From the NCBI GenBank assembly GCA_905116865.2, contig CAJHNH020006623.1, forward strand, positions 62,001-126,000: a stretch of 64,000 nt of DNA, written 5' to 3'. The stretch comes from Candidula unifasciata (lineage: Eukaryota > Mollusca > Gastropoda > Stylommatophora > Geomitridae). A program made the position numbers and the translations under genes. Under the pieces are notes generated by a model. That model worked only from the letters and a program-made list of their open reading frames with translations. It did no database searches and was not told the DNA's origin. Below, one piece after another: positions 63,801 to 64,000 of this stretch; position 1 is the stretch's first letter; the number at the start of each line of letters is the position of its first letter.

Positions 63801-63836
63801 CGGCCAATGAGAACCAGGTCTAGGCAAGATGCTTTG
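21508..63836 (+). CDS. CENPF: CENP-F-like kinetochore coiled-coil protein (15 coding exons, 3' end beyond window)
   Basis: The whole gene is assembled from 15 exons with GT-AG borders and matching phases, giving about 4,524 codons in the window. The first 107 residues closely follow vertebrate CENP-F: MSWAADEWKDGLP, then a K-x-x-E-I-E-A-Q-L-E-R-L-K-K-E-R block, then R-E-N-Q-T-L-V-E-T-C. The middle is almost entirely heptad-like and Glu/Lys/Leu-rich. Exon 13 resembles the C-terminal coiled coil before the tail, and exons 14-15 form a basic, Ser/Pro/Thr-rich tail. In vertebrates CENP-F is a cell-cycle-regulated protein of the nuclear matrix and envelope and then of the outer kinetochore. It binds microtubules through both ends, recruits NDE1/NDEL1 and dynein, and is degraded after mitosis. 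The same role here is inferred. Human CENP-F ends in a farnesylated CAAX box, which would lie beyond this window. Exon 10 contains four +1 frame changes, so the gene is intact only if these are errors or are bypassed. Confidence 0.92.
21748..23072 (+). mobile_element. Mariner-like DNA transposon, decayed, in CENPF intron 1
   Basis: The imperfect inverted ends are about 21748-21772 ('cgaggggatgtcaataact') and about 23055-23072 ('acctattgaccttccc'). Each is flanked by TA, as expected for mariner. The frames are broken but show the transposase order. A helix-turn-helix region is at 22018-22195 ('CLSRKAVHSWVKKVLSQGRS'). The first catalytic Asp is in ITGDESWVHHY near 22394, the second in LLHHDNARP near 22664, and the third in ARSDFHIF near 22770. 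Stops and frame breaks make it inactive. Confidence 0.85.
23337..23535 (+). repeat. tRNA-derived SINE (family C)
   Basis: It has an A-box-like 'tgtggcttaggcattgc' and a near-perfect B box 'gggttcgattcc' about 50 bases later, then a tRNA-unrelated body with 'gacagtggaatcaagagcc' and 'agcaatggcaaactac'. Related copies are at 55203-55410 (plus) and 34395-34550 (minus). It is not annotated as a tRNA gene because no cloverleaf or terminator fits and it recurs with the same body. Confidence 0.75.
23667..23849 (+). CDS. CENPF: CENPF coding exon 2 (residues 47-107)
   Basis: It begins ALAVKKRKGTNENSE and continues through RLERENQTLVETCKQLELKR to STVSGK. The R-E-N-Q-x-L-x-x-x-C-x-x-L-E pattern matches the vertebrate CENP-F N-terminal coiled coil. 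The acceptor is 'aaatcccaacag', the donor AAG|gtagag, phase 0 at both ends, 61 codons. Confidence 0.92.
23985..24300 (+). repeat. Non-LTR retrotransposon RT C-terminal fragment in intron 2
   Basis: The text 'gcttttgaactgaatgctac', 'agaaatattcttggaatacc', 'aaacagcatcctg' and 'gcagacctcggtgagg' aligns with the copy at 18380-18640. The frames are broken. Confidence 0.6.
24301..24980. other. Intron 2 segment, nothing recognised
   Basis: No repeat family or coding potential is evident. An open frame at 24583-24783 has no recognisable features. Confidence 0.4.
25170..25400 (+). repeat. SINE-like family A copy in intron 2
   Basis: It has 'ggctgtaaactctggtgg', 'aaagttctggttgtttgtc', 'cagacagatctggcttg', 'acagactgttggtttctgg' and 'agtcgacttttatacatg'. 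A fragment of SINE family B in reverse orientation ('ttcatgccttcacgcatata') lies just before it at about 24985-25040. Confidence 0.65.
25615..25890 (-). repeat. SINE-like family A copy, inverted
   Basis: The reverse complement has the same body as the 25170 copy, so the two form a head-to-head inverted pair about 200 bp apart. Their transcript could fold back. It begins with the 3' end text 'cgtgggttctcgtgccccc'. Confidence 0.65.
26003..26150 (+). CDS. CENPF: CENPF coding exon 3 (residues 108-157, split codon)
   Basis: It encodes ITEPAIKQCEQGSALQSEVI, then RSLENEIAELRKQVADK and a linker ending ARAGP. The acceptor is 'tctcattccaacag' and the donor CCAG|gtgtgt. It leaves one base of a Gly codon (phase 1), completed by GT at the start of exon 4. 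Confidence 0.88.
26203..26374. mobile_element. hAT-type MITE with 8-bp target duplication
   Basis: The ends 'ttgtggttggcaaat' and 'gtttgccagccactg' are inverted repeats of the hAT form (CAGTGG...). The flanking 8-mers 'ggttagac' and 'ggctagac' match at seven of eight positions. It is internally non-coding. It lies about 50 bases after the exon 3 donor. Confidence 0.8.
26393..26470 (+). repeat. (ACAT)n microsatellite
   Basis: These are tandem tetranucleotide repeats with a short CA interruption around 26430. Confidence 0.95.
26530..26625 (-). repeat. Inverted partial copy of the 590-770 repeat family
   Basis: The reverse complement reads 'caataaacacctggtgac', 'acaaagtgccaccatccg', 'gatgaggatcac', matching 3965-4035. 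Confidence 0.55.
26700..27540. mobile_element. Terminal-inverted-repeat element with internal telomere-like repeats
   Basis: Arms of about 110 bp pair at 26715-26825 and 27410-27520. The left arm reads 'ctcctgtcaaatccggacg', 'agtcagagttctctccc', 'ggccgcactccaaacagt'. The right arm is its reverse complement with few changes. Inside, 26985-27045 holds TTAGGG-like units and 27275-27312 holds CCCTAA units, so the telomere-like tracts are also inverted relative to each other. No transposase is visible, so it is non-autonomous. Confidence 0.8.
27541..27990. other. Intron 3 segment, nothing recognised
   Basis: This is AT-rich non-coding sequence up to the pyrimidine-rich acceptor of exon 4. Confidence 0.4.
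28028..28125 (+). CDS. CENPF: CENPF coding exon 4, copy 1 (32 codons plus split codon)
   Basis: After the split Gly it encodes DEGSSTTKPLRHMSEVEELH followed by KPQQELLTLRSL. The acceptor is 'tgttttctctgaccag' and the donor TTG|gtttgt, which is a fairly weak site. Its 98 bases take phase 1 to phase 0, which is what exon 5 requires. Two more copies follow at about 140-base spacing. Confidence 0.8.
28169..28263 (+). CDS. CENPF: CENPF exon 4, tandem copy 2 (alternative)
   Basis: It is nearly identical to copy 1. It lacks one of the two ACC codons and carries changes around VKELCKPQQ. The acceptor and donor texts are the same. At 95 bases it has the same phase behaviour, so it can substitute for copy 1. 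It cannot follow copy 1, since the frame would shift and reach a TGA within the exon. The gap after copy 1 is only 43 bases. Confidence 0.65.
28307..28401 (+). CDS. CENPF: CENPF exon 4, tandem copy 3 (alternative)
   Basis: Its length and phase equal those of copy 2, and it encodes the VEELRKPQQ variant. The upstream pyrimidine tract has one change ('ttatctgaccag'). The repeat unit includes flanking intron on both sides, so the duplication was genomic rather than retro-derived. Confidence 0.65.
28402..28905. other. Intron 4 segment, no gene seen
   Basis: It is AT-rich up to 28560. Positions 28660-28905 contain text such as 'atggtcgacctctaggtctg' that may be the reverse complement of a non-LTR ORF tail, but I could not confirm it. 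Confidence 0.35.
28908..30075 (+). repeat. Minisatellite, 23-bp unit, about 50 copies
   Basis: The unit is 'gtgaatgatgatgtcttctg' plus 'cat', 'cgt' or 'tgt'. Some units are 20 or 26 bases by loss or gain of ATG. It ends only about 80 bases before exon 5. Because three units equal 23 codons, long repetitive frames appear on the minus strand (His/Ser/Thr-rich). They are not genes. Confidence 0.93.
30159..30371 (+). CDS. CENPF: CENPF coding exon 5 (residues 190-260)
   Basis: It encodes VSELEGKNKKLVKEGECARH, then NAEAARLHVEAKMKESEKEL and further coiled coil ending GQQELNA. The C-x-R-x-N-A-E-A/S-A-R pattern followed by a K-E-x-E-K-E stretch matches vertebrate CENP-F. The acceptor is 'tactttctttcctgccag', the donor GCA|gtgagt, phase 0 at both ends, 71 codons. 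Confidence 0.9.
30666..30818 (+). repeat. (CT)n microsatellite, interrupted
   Basis: Two CT runs flank a G-rich stretch near 30740-30760. Repetitive Leu/Ser and Arg/Glu frames here are artefacts. Confidence 0.95.
31005..31200 (+). repeat. Non-LTR retrotransposon RT tail fragment in intron 5
   Basis: The plus strand encodes 'NQFGHLTRMLWYQLPQI', then 'NERRPRGRPRKRWSDTI'. This is the G-H-L/x-x-R-M and G-R-P-R/K-x-R-W signature of an ORF2 C-terminus. It is followed by a poly-C tract at 31206-31221. Confidence 0.7.
31313..31495 (+). CDS. CENPF: CENPF coding exon 6 (residues 261-321)
   Basis: It encodes AQAEQSKLKILLDKLETENG and continues to EADKRRAALEAEK, all coiled coil. The acceptor 'aatacttacag' has a short pyrimidine tract. 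The donor is AAG|gtatgt, phase 0, 61 codons. The K-x-L-x-x-x-L-x-x-x-x-x-x-L-x-x-x-x-E-D spacing fits the CENP-F N-terminal region. Confidence 0.9.
31560..32110 (+). repeat. Degraded non-LTR retrotransposon 3' region in intron 6
   Basis: Broken frames contain 'IKWLDKITNIEVLERAGI' and 'KLRWLGHTWRMVE', the typical RT C-terminal region. Degraded tail text runs to about 32100. Confidence 0.65.
32296..32940 (+). repeat. Minisatellite, 18/20-bp unit, about 33 copies
   Basis: The unit is 'ggacacacagacaggaca' or with an extra CA or CG. It gives long open frames on both strands (Thr/Gly/His or Cys/Val/Leu repeats) because the array lacks stops. I do not consider them genes. Confidence 0.93.
33180..33250 (+). 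repeat. tRNA-like SINE head fragment
   Basis: 'gtgacaggttcgattgcc' resembles a B box, with 'tagccaggagcacac' upstream. It is too short and lacks pairing for a tRNA gene. Confidence 0.4.
33625..33960 (+). repeat. SINE-like family A copy in intron 6
   Basis: It has 'ggcggaaaggttctggttg', 'atctggcttatttgtatgc', 'agactgttggttcctcacc' and a 3' part with a G run at 33867-33878 and 'gaacccacacagg'. Confidence 0.65.
33985..34078 (+). repeat. Non-LTR retrotransposon 3' tail abutting exon 7
   Basis: The text 'ttgctgctgaagatgggta', 'ggagcgcttatgg' and 'gagtgctgtgatgtcg' matches the tail of the element at 18090-18170. It stops about 20 bases before the exon 7 acceptor. Confidence 0.65.
34096..34308 (+). 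CDS. CENPF: CENPF coding exon 7 (residues 322-392)
   Basis: It encodes QSLASDLEHKTREIQAQIAE, then LAKLKNDIGQREQASD and on to LLLAENQLM. It is coiled coil with phase 0 at both ends and 71 codons. The acceptor is 'actgattttcccag' and the donor ATG|gtatgt. Confidence 0.9.
34395..34550 (-). repeat. tRNA-derived SINE (family C), inverted
   Basis: The reverse complement has 'gtggcttaggcgttggg', a B-box-like 'gatttgaccccagct' and the body 'gcaatggcaaact', as in the 23337 copy. Confidence 0.6.
34725..35585 (-). repeat. Three nested or tandem copies of a non-LTR 3' region
   Basis: The block 'taacccctgccgtc', 'ggaaccatgtcttctgc', 'ccgccatggcgcttgatatg' and 'cagcttccgagacaagatt' occurs at about 34855-35060 and again at 35090-35290, nearly identical. 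A third, diverged block runs from 35340 to 35585. All are the reverse complement of the RT ORF tail seen at 18490-18740. The close identity of the first two suggests a recent local duplication. Confidence 0.65.
36311..36393 (+). CDS. CENPF: CENPF coding exon 8 (residues 393-419 plus split codon)
   Basis: It encodes ELQQLQKKTENHIRETSLSL, then NQLQKEN and two bases of a Glu codon. The acceptor is 'ttttcttttctaaag' and the donor GA|gtaagt. Phase 2 is completed by the first base of exon 9. Confidence 0.87.
36430..36655 (-). repeat. tRNA-headed SINE (family B), inverted
   Basis: It begins at the 3' end 'aagaacccttttccacgcc' and ends with the tRNA-like head ('tagctgctacgccgcggcg'). The full forward copy is at 40385-40655. 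Confidence 0.7.
36975..37245 (+). repeat. Non-LTR retrotransposon RNase H fragment
   Basis: The plus strand encodes 'LSDSVNMLRKMD', then 'FVPFVAGVRGTKHADYLAD'. This corresponds to the D-S-x-x-M-L-R-K and A-G-V-x-G-N/T-x-x-A-D-x-L-A motifs of the RNase H domain at 17700-17875. A poly-G run follows at 37269-37290. Confidence 0.65.
37610..38240 (-). repeat. Non-LTR retrotransposon RT C-terminal region, long open fragment
   Basis: An open frame of 186 codons on the minus strand (37656-38216) starts with 'MQEFKYLGSIFTSNGKID' and includes 'IPTLGYQCQTWTLTKEHERR', 'KQRMKWFGHLMRMEPTMPAS' and 'RGRGRPRRRWIEGV'. These are standard motifs downstream of the catalytic RT region. It is the best-preserved retrotransposon coding fragment in the window, hence probably the youngest. 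It lies antisense to CENPF, in intron 8. Confidence 0.85.
38241..38860. other. Intron 8 segment, nothing recognised
   Basis: This is AT-rich sequence without a recognised repeat or exon. 'catccatgtttctgattca' near 38585 may be further reverse-oriented retrotransposon text. Confidence 0.35.
38868..39055 (+). repeat. tRNA-like SINE (family D)
   Basis: The head 'gcttgctagcatagttggtt' resembles an A box, and 'gaccgggtgatgaactcc' may be a degraded B box. The tail contains 'ggcagaaaagccacatttc'. It is low-copy in this window. Confidence 0.45.
39295..39785 (+). repeat. Interspersed repeat family F, copy 1
   Basis: It shares 'tttctactcc', 'gacgggcatgcatcattgta', 'ggtgcatgtcaaaag', 'gtgatgtcaca' and 'ttacaagac' with 58790-59160. 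The block 'ggtgcat...caaaag...tgatgtcaca...ttacaagac' occurs twice within this copy (39490-39610 and 39640-39765), showing internal duplication. Confidence 0.6.
39952..40079 (+). CDS. CENPF: CENPF coding exon 9 (residues 420-462, split codons at both ends)
   Basis: Together with exon 8 it reads KENETLEGSNVELVKQLQKL, then QEELQLGTSSLKDTQAQLGQ. The acceptor is 'gtgttatgttgcacag' and the donor AAAG|gtaggc, with one base left over (phase 1). Confidence 0.88.
40385..40655 (+). repeat. tRNA-headed SINE (family B), full copy
   Basis: The head 'gtcgccgcggctagatgctc' (A-box-like) is followed by 'aaggtcgtgggttagctcc' (B-box-like). The body has 'cgacccagccttgagtggg', 'ggctggtgtgatgctgacc' and 'gcatggaaaagggaccttt'. 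Other copies are at 4262, 36430 (minus), 52825 and 58340 (minus). Confidence 0.75.
40656..41640. other. Intron 9 segment, no gene recognised
   Basis: An open frame at 41201-41536 is Lys/Arg/Asn-rich and has no recognisable domain. I see no splice or conservation argument for it. Confidence 0.35.
41645..41950 (+). repeat. SINE-like family A copy in intron 9
   Basis: It has 'accagctgtcaactctggc', 'gaaagttcaggttgttcacc', 'tgtgctgactgttggttcc' and a 3' part ending 'cagaactgacacggag'. Confidence 0.65.
42150..42250 (+). repeat. RTE-like 3' terminus with TAAC tail next to exon 10
   Basis: The text 'gcaacgaaccgccatgcatg', 'gtcatgacctctgccctatg', 'gacacaagaggaa' and the terminal 'taactaacta' align with 15425-15530. 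The tail ends 24 bases before the exon 10 acceptor and supplies two CTAAC motifs. Confidence 0.75.
42275..46924 (+). CDS. CENPF: CENPF giant exon 10, segment a (frame 1)
   Basis: The acceptor is 'tatgttttgttttaatgcag'. The split codon gives E, then SQNKWNDLEGILRQELAQSV. About 1,550 codons of nearly unbroken coiled coil follow. A 210-residue tandem duplication spans about 43640-44900, with LKSQLDMLEMDVEDS at 43987 and LKSKLDMLEMDVEDS at 44617. Three 53-residue copies begin at 45241, 45400 and 45559 (M-H-E-E-R, then Q-K-E, then L-x-L-L-V/A-x-Q-R). Human CENP-F also carries an internal repeat pair in its middle. The segment ends at the in-frame TGA at 46924-46926, and the reading continues in the next frame. 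Confidence 0.9.
46925..47242 (+). CDS. CENPF: CENPF exon 10, segment b (frame 2, after first +1 change)
   Basis: It continues as EKTIKDYQVDQDNANTMIKN, then coiled coil to REIEQLKILL. Frame 2 is already open from before 46877, so the exact crossing point lies between about 46877 and 46924. Coiled-coil character in the first frame persists up to the stop. The segment ends at TAA, 47243-47245. Confidence 0.8.
47244..48146 (+). CDS. CENPF: CENPF exon 10, segment c (frame 3, after second +1 change)
   Basis: It reads KSREGLEKESLVDLGIGKEE and on to a less helical, Ser/His/Asp-rich stretch at about 47400-48000 ('SSHLNLSSDEPHLKETDQ', 'VGVQSTQDSNPSGEVAIPS'), then resumes coiled coil at TVQELQNEIEQKNNNC. 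The non-coiled block is an interruption between two rod regions and may be a hinge or binding site. It ends at TGA, 48147-48149. Confidence 0.8.
48148..51267 (+). CDS. CENPF: CENPF exon 10, segment d (frame 1, after third +1 change)
   Basis: It reads DELADKTINLEILLSAMTDE and about 1,040 codons of coiled coil. Three copies of a 67-68 residue unit starting G-T-L-Q-D-A-L/I-E-S-L-N-F-E-L begin at 49549, 49753 and 49954. Each ends in a short linker with EGCSR or similar. Near the end the first ~35-residue units begin (E-C-D-N-C motif). It ends at TGA, 51268-51270. Confidence 0.85.
51269..52561 (+). CDS. CENPF: CENPF exon 10, segment e (frame 2, after fourth +1 change)
   Basis: It reads ENLIENAAEKVTLVNETTS and then about ten ~35-residue repeats of the type K-K-L-E-C-D-N-C-Q-L-E-D-R-L-K-E-C-D-Q, L-I-E-N-A-A-E-E-K-V, ending AQLQSQLKDLQ. 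A 210-base block (two units) is almost identical at 51335 and 51545. Compared with sister repeats, the junction near 51258-51270 is 8 bases short. The donor is CAG|gttagt, phase 0. The whole exon is 10,287 bases. Confidence 0.85.
52590..52800 (+). repeat. SINE-like family A copy just after exon 10
   Basis: It has 'ctgctgtaaactctggcgg', 'aaagttctggttgttcaccc', 'tatgcaggctgttggttcc' and 'agtcaccttttacaacatgc'. It starts about 30 bases after the donor. An unspliced read-through frame continues into it to 52684, which would end the protein early if intron 10 were retained. Confidence 0.7.
52825..52960 (+). repeat. SINE family B partial copy
   Basis: It has 'gtcctggaaagtaaaagcgg', 'gtgatgttgaccacatcacc' and 'ggggaaaagggccctttatt', matching the 40385 copy from its middle onward. 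Confidence 0.65.
53522..53593 (+). CDS. CENPF: CENPF coding exon 11 (24 codons)
   Basis: It encodes NQHSQTLVSEGSNSSVQINE then QHKE. The acceptor is 'ttctgtatgttcatattttcag' and the donor GAG|gttagt, phase 0 at both ends. It is short and polar, so the assignment rests on phase, splice sites and position. It could be skipped without changing frame. Confidence 0.72.
53734..54392 (+). repeat. Minisatellite, 22-bp unit, about 30 copies
   Basis: The unit is 'gtagacgtacaaactgttca' plus 'gg'. Variants include GATG/GACG and GGCAG/GGTAG. It lies in intron 11. Confidence 0.95.
54598..54779. mobile_element. hAT-type MITE with 8-bp target duplication
   Basis: The ends 'cagtgtttcgcaaactttt' and 'cacagtttaagaattactg' are inverted repeats of the hAT form. 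The flanking 8-mers 'atctatag' and 'atctaaag' match at seven of eight. It is 182 bp long and non-coding, in intron 11. Confidence 0.85.
54900..55085 (+). repeat. SINE-like family A copy in intron 11
   Basis: It has 'accatctgtaaactcaggcg' and 'gaaagttctggtagtttg', then a diverged body to 'tgtactccagcttcgaata'. Confidence 0.6.
55203..55410 (+). repeat. tRNA-derived SINE (family C)
   Basis: It has the A-box-like 'tctgtggctaagtcgatgc', the B-box-like 'gctgggtttgatctcagc', and the body 'tttcgacagtggtatcaat', 'aagcaatggcaaactaca', as in the 23337 copy. It ends 'aactaacctaacct'. Confidence 0.7.
55701..55838 (+). CDS. CENPF: CENPF coding exon 12 (46 codons)
   Basis: It encodes LLRKWEQRCSELSAQLSMDR, then KKIQRLTEQVEKLKSAKEVD and SVDDSK. 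It is coiled coil with phase 0 at both ends. The acceptor is 'ttttgcaacatttag' and the donor AAG|gtatgt. Confidence 0.87.
55905..56115 (+). repeat. SINE-like family A copy in intron 12
   Basis: It has 'tcaccagctgcgaactctgg', 'aaagttctggttgttcttcc', 'atgcagactgttggttccta' and 'gcctctcaggcagatgcag'. It starts about 70 bases after the donor. Confidence 0.7.
56448..56629 (+). mobile_element. SPIN-like hAT MITE (182 bp)
   Basis: The ends 'cagtggttctcaagc' and 'ggttgagaatcactg' are hAT inverted repeats. The interior has 'gaatgaccctttcacagggg', 'acacctaagaccatcag', 'aaaacacatattta' and 'gcaacatgagggactg'. From memory this strongly resembles the non-autonomous form of SPIN hAT transposons. The flanking 8-mers do not match, so the insertion is old or the flanks have mutated. 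Confidence 0.75.
56676..56812 (+). repeat. G-rich low-complexity tract
   Basis: About 135 bases are almost all G, with occasional A, C or T. It is a possible quadruplex region and an assembly-error-prone site, in intron 12. Confidence 0.92.
57084..57243 (+). CDS. CENPF: CENPF coding exon 13 (53 codons plus one base)
   Basis: It encodes LQALKEELDEVKQERDVYQE, then KFMKMSEAAERHFNKSNDMQ and RLNEKLNSRNKRL. It resembles the last coiled-coil segment before the basic tail of vertebrate CENP-F (the region of the Rb-binding/C-terminal domain). The acceptor is 'aacctttaaccttttgctgtcag' and the donor CTGA|gtaagt, phase 1. Confidence 0.88.
57400..57805 (+). repeat. Tandem repeat, ~34-bp unit, about 11 copies
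   Basis: The unit is 'ccccagtataaccttatgg' plus 'ttgactgtcaggggt'. The first copies have diverged. It lies in intron 13. Confidence 0.88.
57806..58335. other. Intron 13 segment with possible inverted retrotransposon text and a poly-C tract
   Basis: Positions 58018-58250 carry text ('cactccgagcctttgtgg', 'tctcta', 'ggtcttcctggtggtctt') that may be a reverse-oriented non-LTR tail. Positions 58267-58292 are poly-C. No exon was found. Confidence 0.4.
58340..58630 (-). repeat. SINE family B, inverted
   Basis: It begins with the 3' end 'aaagatccctttttacgtc', passes 'gtggtcagcattacgcc' and 'gaggctgggttgacctgc', and ends with a head containing 'gactcgcaacgcctgagcc'. Confidence 0.65.
58790..59165 (+). 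repeat. Interspersed repeat family F, copy 2
   Basis: It shares 'tttctactccactcctac', 'agacatgcatcaccatactg', 'ggtgcatgtcaaaagtc', 'gtgatgtcacacgcttaac' and 'ggttacaagac' with 39295-39785. Confidence 0.6.
59270..60950 (+). repeat. Minisatellite, 62-bp unit, about 27 copies, with splice-like motifs
   Basis: The unit reads 'tctcgaaccactatagtgct', 'agcatgtaagtgttaattc', 'ttcttctgcagtcgcccctt', 'atg'. Each unit therefore holds a donor-like 'catgtaagtg' and, 25 bases on, a pyrimidine-rich 'ttcttcttctgcag'. Units vary at the CAG (CAG, TAG, CAA) and at CCCC/CGTC. The array lies in intron 13 and ends about 320 bases before exon 14. Confidence 0.95.
60951..61200 (+). repeat. Interspersed repeat family E, third copy
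   Basis: It has 'tgtggttcacagctaggctg', 'cagtatctgccc', 'cagagccctagttagttcc', a poly-C run at 61090-61107, and 'gtggaacccatacaggg'. The preceding 62-bp array may have grown out of the related 'agtcgcc...tta' portion. Confidence 0.55.
61273..62661 (+). CDS. CENPF: CENPF coding exon 14 (basic, Ser/Thr-rich tail)
   Basis: After the split codon it reads ALLKGEKPRMIVAVQGTGSS and about 460 residues of low-complexity, non-coiled sequence. A basic stretch, 'RSSTRLKLRSPKAQSVQKSR' then PSTPKS, holds minimal CDK-type sites (SPK, TPK). It is a candidate nuclear localisation or microtubule-binding patch, by analogy with the human tail. Six 10-residue units of the form S-S-S-T-S-K-(I/V)-S-(H/D)-(L/P) span about 62310-62490. 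A second basic patch, 'SPRVSRRMSLQKRRSTDQSQ', is near the end. The acceptor is 'ttgtctgttgcctgtttcag' and the donor CAAG|gtatgt, phase 1. Confidence 0.88.
62705..62885 (+). repeat. tRNA-like SINE head in intron 14
   Basis: It has 'ggctggccaaacggttagaa' (A-box-like) and 'gatctggggattgaatcctc' (B-box-like), followed by a short unrelated body. Confidence 0.5.
62990..63235 (+). repeat. SINE-like family A copy in intron 14
   Basis: It has 'ccggctgtaaactttgacg', 'aaaagttgtggttgtttgtcc', 'atgcaggctgttggttactt' and 'agtcgactcctacgacatg'. Confidence 0.65.
63260..63610 (+). repeat. Duplicated non-LTR retrotransposon tail
   Basis: Two copies of 'actagagtacattgtga' are found at 63280 and 63439. Each is followed by 'gagaagttgaagagagaga' or 'gagaagctggagggggaga'. 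The second reads 'KLEGERGRGRPREVML', then LATWHGRSS, an ORF2 C-terminal signature. Confidence 0.6.
63694..63836 (+). CDS. CENPF: CENPF coding exon 15 (not the last exon)
   Basis: The split codon is completed by AA, then SVPETRSTTGCKIFAHTSRL, then PQPASTRTGQATGLPRP and MRTRSRQDAL. It is basic and proline-rich, similar in character to the T-R-T-S-P-R-L stretch in the human tail. The acceptor is 'tcctccctctgttttaaag' and the donor TTG|gtaagt, ending in phase 0. The stop codon and any CAAX motif must lie beyond 64000. Confidence 0.82.
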
Positions 63837-63895
63837 GTAAGTATCATTGGGAATGTCAGAGAAAGGTCATGTTAGATTAGGATTGCTGCTGAGCC

Positions 63896-63898
<3 letters not shown>

Positions 63899-63956
<58 letters not shown>

Positions 63957-63982
63957 TCTCTCCTCTCTCTCTCTCTCTCTCA
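63899..63982 (+). repeat. (CT)n microsatellite
   Basis: This is an almost pure CT run, followed by C/T-rich sequence to the window end. Confidence 0.95.
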
Positions 63983-64000
63983 CTACCTCCCCCTCTATCT

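Overview
The window is nuclear DNA from an animal. It holds GT-AG introns, tens of kilobases of non-coding sequence, many minisatellites and a dense mix of SINEs, non-LTR retrotransposon fragments, a mariner and hAT MITEs. It carries one recognisable host gene, on the + strand: an orthologue of CENP-F (mitosin), a giant coiled-coil protein of the kinetochore. The protein starts MSWAADEWKDGLP, close to the vertebrate CENP-F N-terminus. I infer an invertebrate, most likely a mollusc and perhaps a heterobranch or freshwater snail. That rests on the repeat mix and a SPIN-like hAT element, a family I recall being reported from a pond snail. The species assignment is weak.

Region 1-21.4 kb has no host gene that I can support. 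It holds AT-rich sequence, a foldback element (5445-6805) with a 51-bp minisatellite inside, hAT-derived 82-bp tandem units (7.9-8.5 kb), a 34-bp array (8.8-9.5 kb), a 21-bp array (12.0-12.7 kb), a 175-bp tandem repeat (14.6-15.1 kb), a decayed non-LTR retrotransposon with reverse transcriptase and RNase H remnants (15.9-18.2 kb), duplicated retrotransposon debris (18.2-19.8 kb) and a hairpin element (20.5-21.1 kb) just upstream of the gene.

Region 21.5-63.8 kb is the CENPF-like gene. I reconstructed 15 coding exons whose splice phases agree at every junction: 21508-21645, 23667-23849, 26003-26150, 28028-28125 (with two extra tandem copies, 28169-28263 and 28307-28401), 30159-30371, 31313-31495, 34096-34308, 36311-36393, 39952-40079, 42275-52561, 53522-53593, 55701-55838, 57084-57243, 61273-62661 and 63694-63836. 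They give about 4,520 codons, and the 3' end lies beyond the window. Human CENP-F is about 3,100 residues, so this protein is enlarged, partly through recent tandem repeats in the 10.3-kb exon 10. That exon needs four +1 frame changes to be read through. They may be assembly errors, true frameshift mutations or, less likely, programmed frameshifts.

Introns carry a mariner, three hAT MITEs, a terminal-inverted-repeat element with telomere-like repeats, several SINE families, and arrays of 23-, 18/20-, 22-, 34- and 62-bp units. The 62-bp array repeats a donor-like and an acceptor-like site in each of about 27 units. The most notable points are the triplicated exon 4, which can keep the frame only if one copy is chosen, the frame breaks, the splice-mimicking satellite, and a possible transposon-derived branch point for the giant exon.
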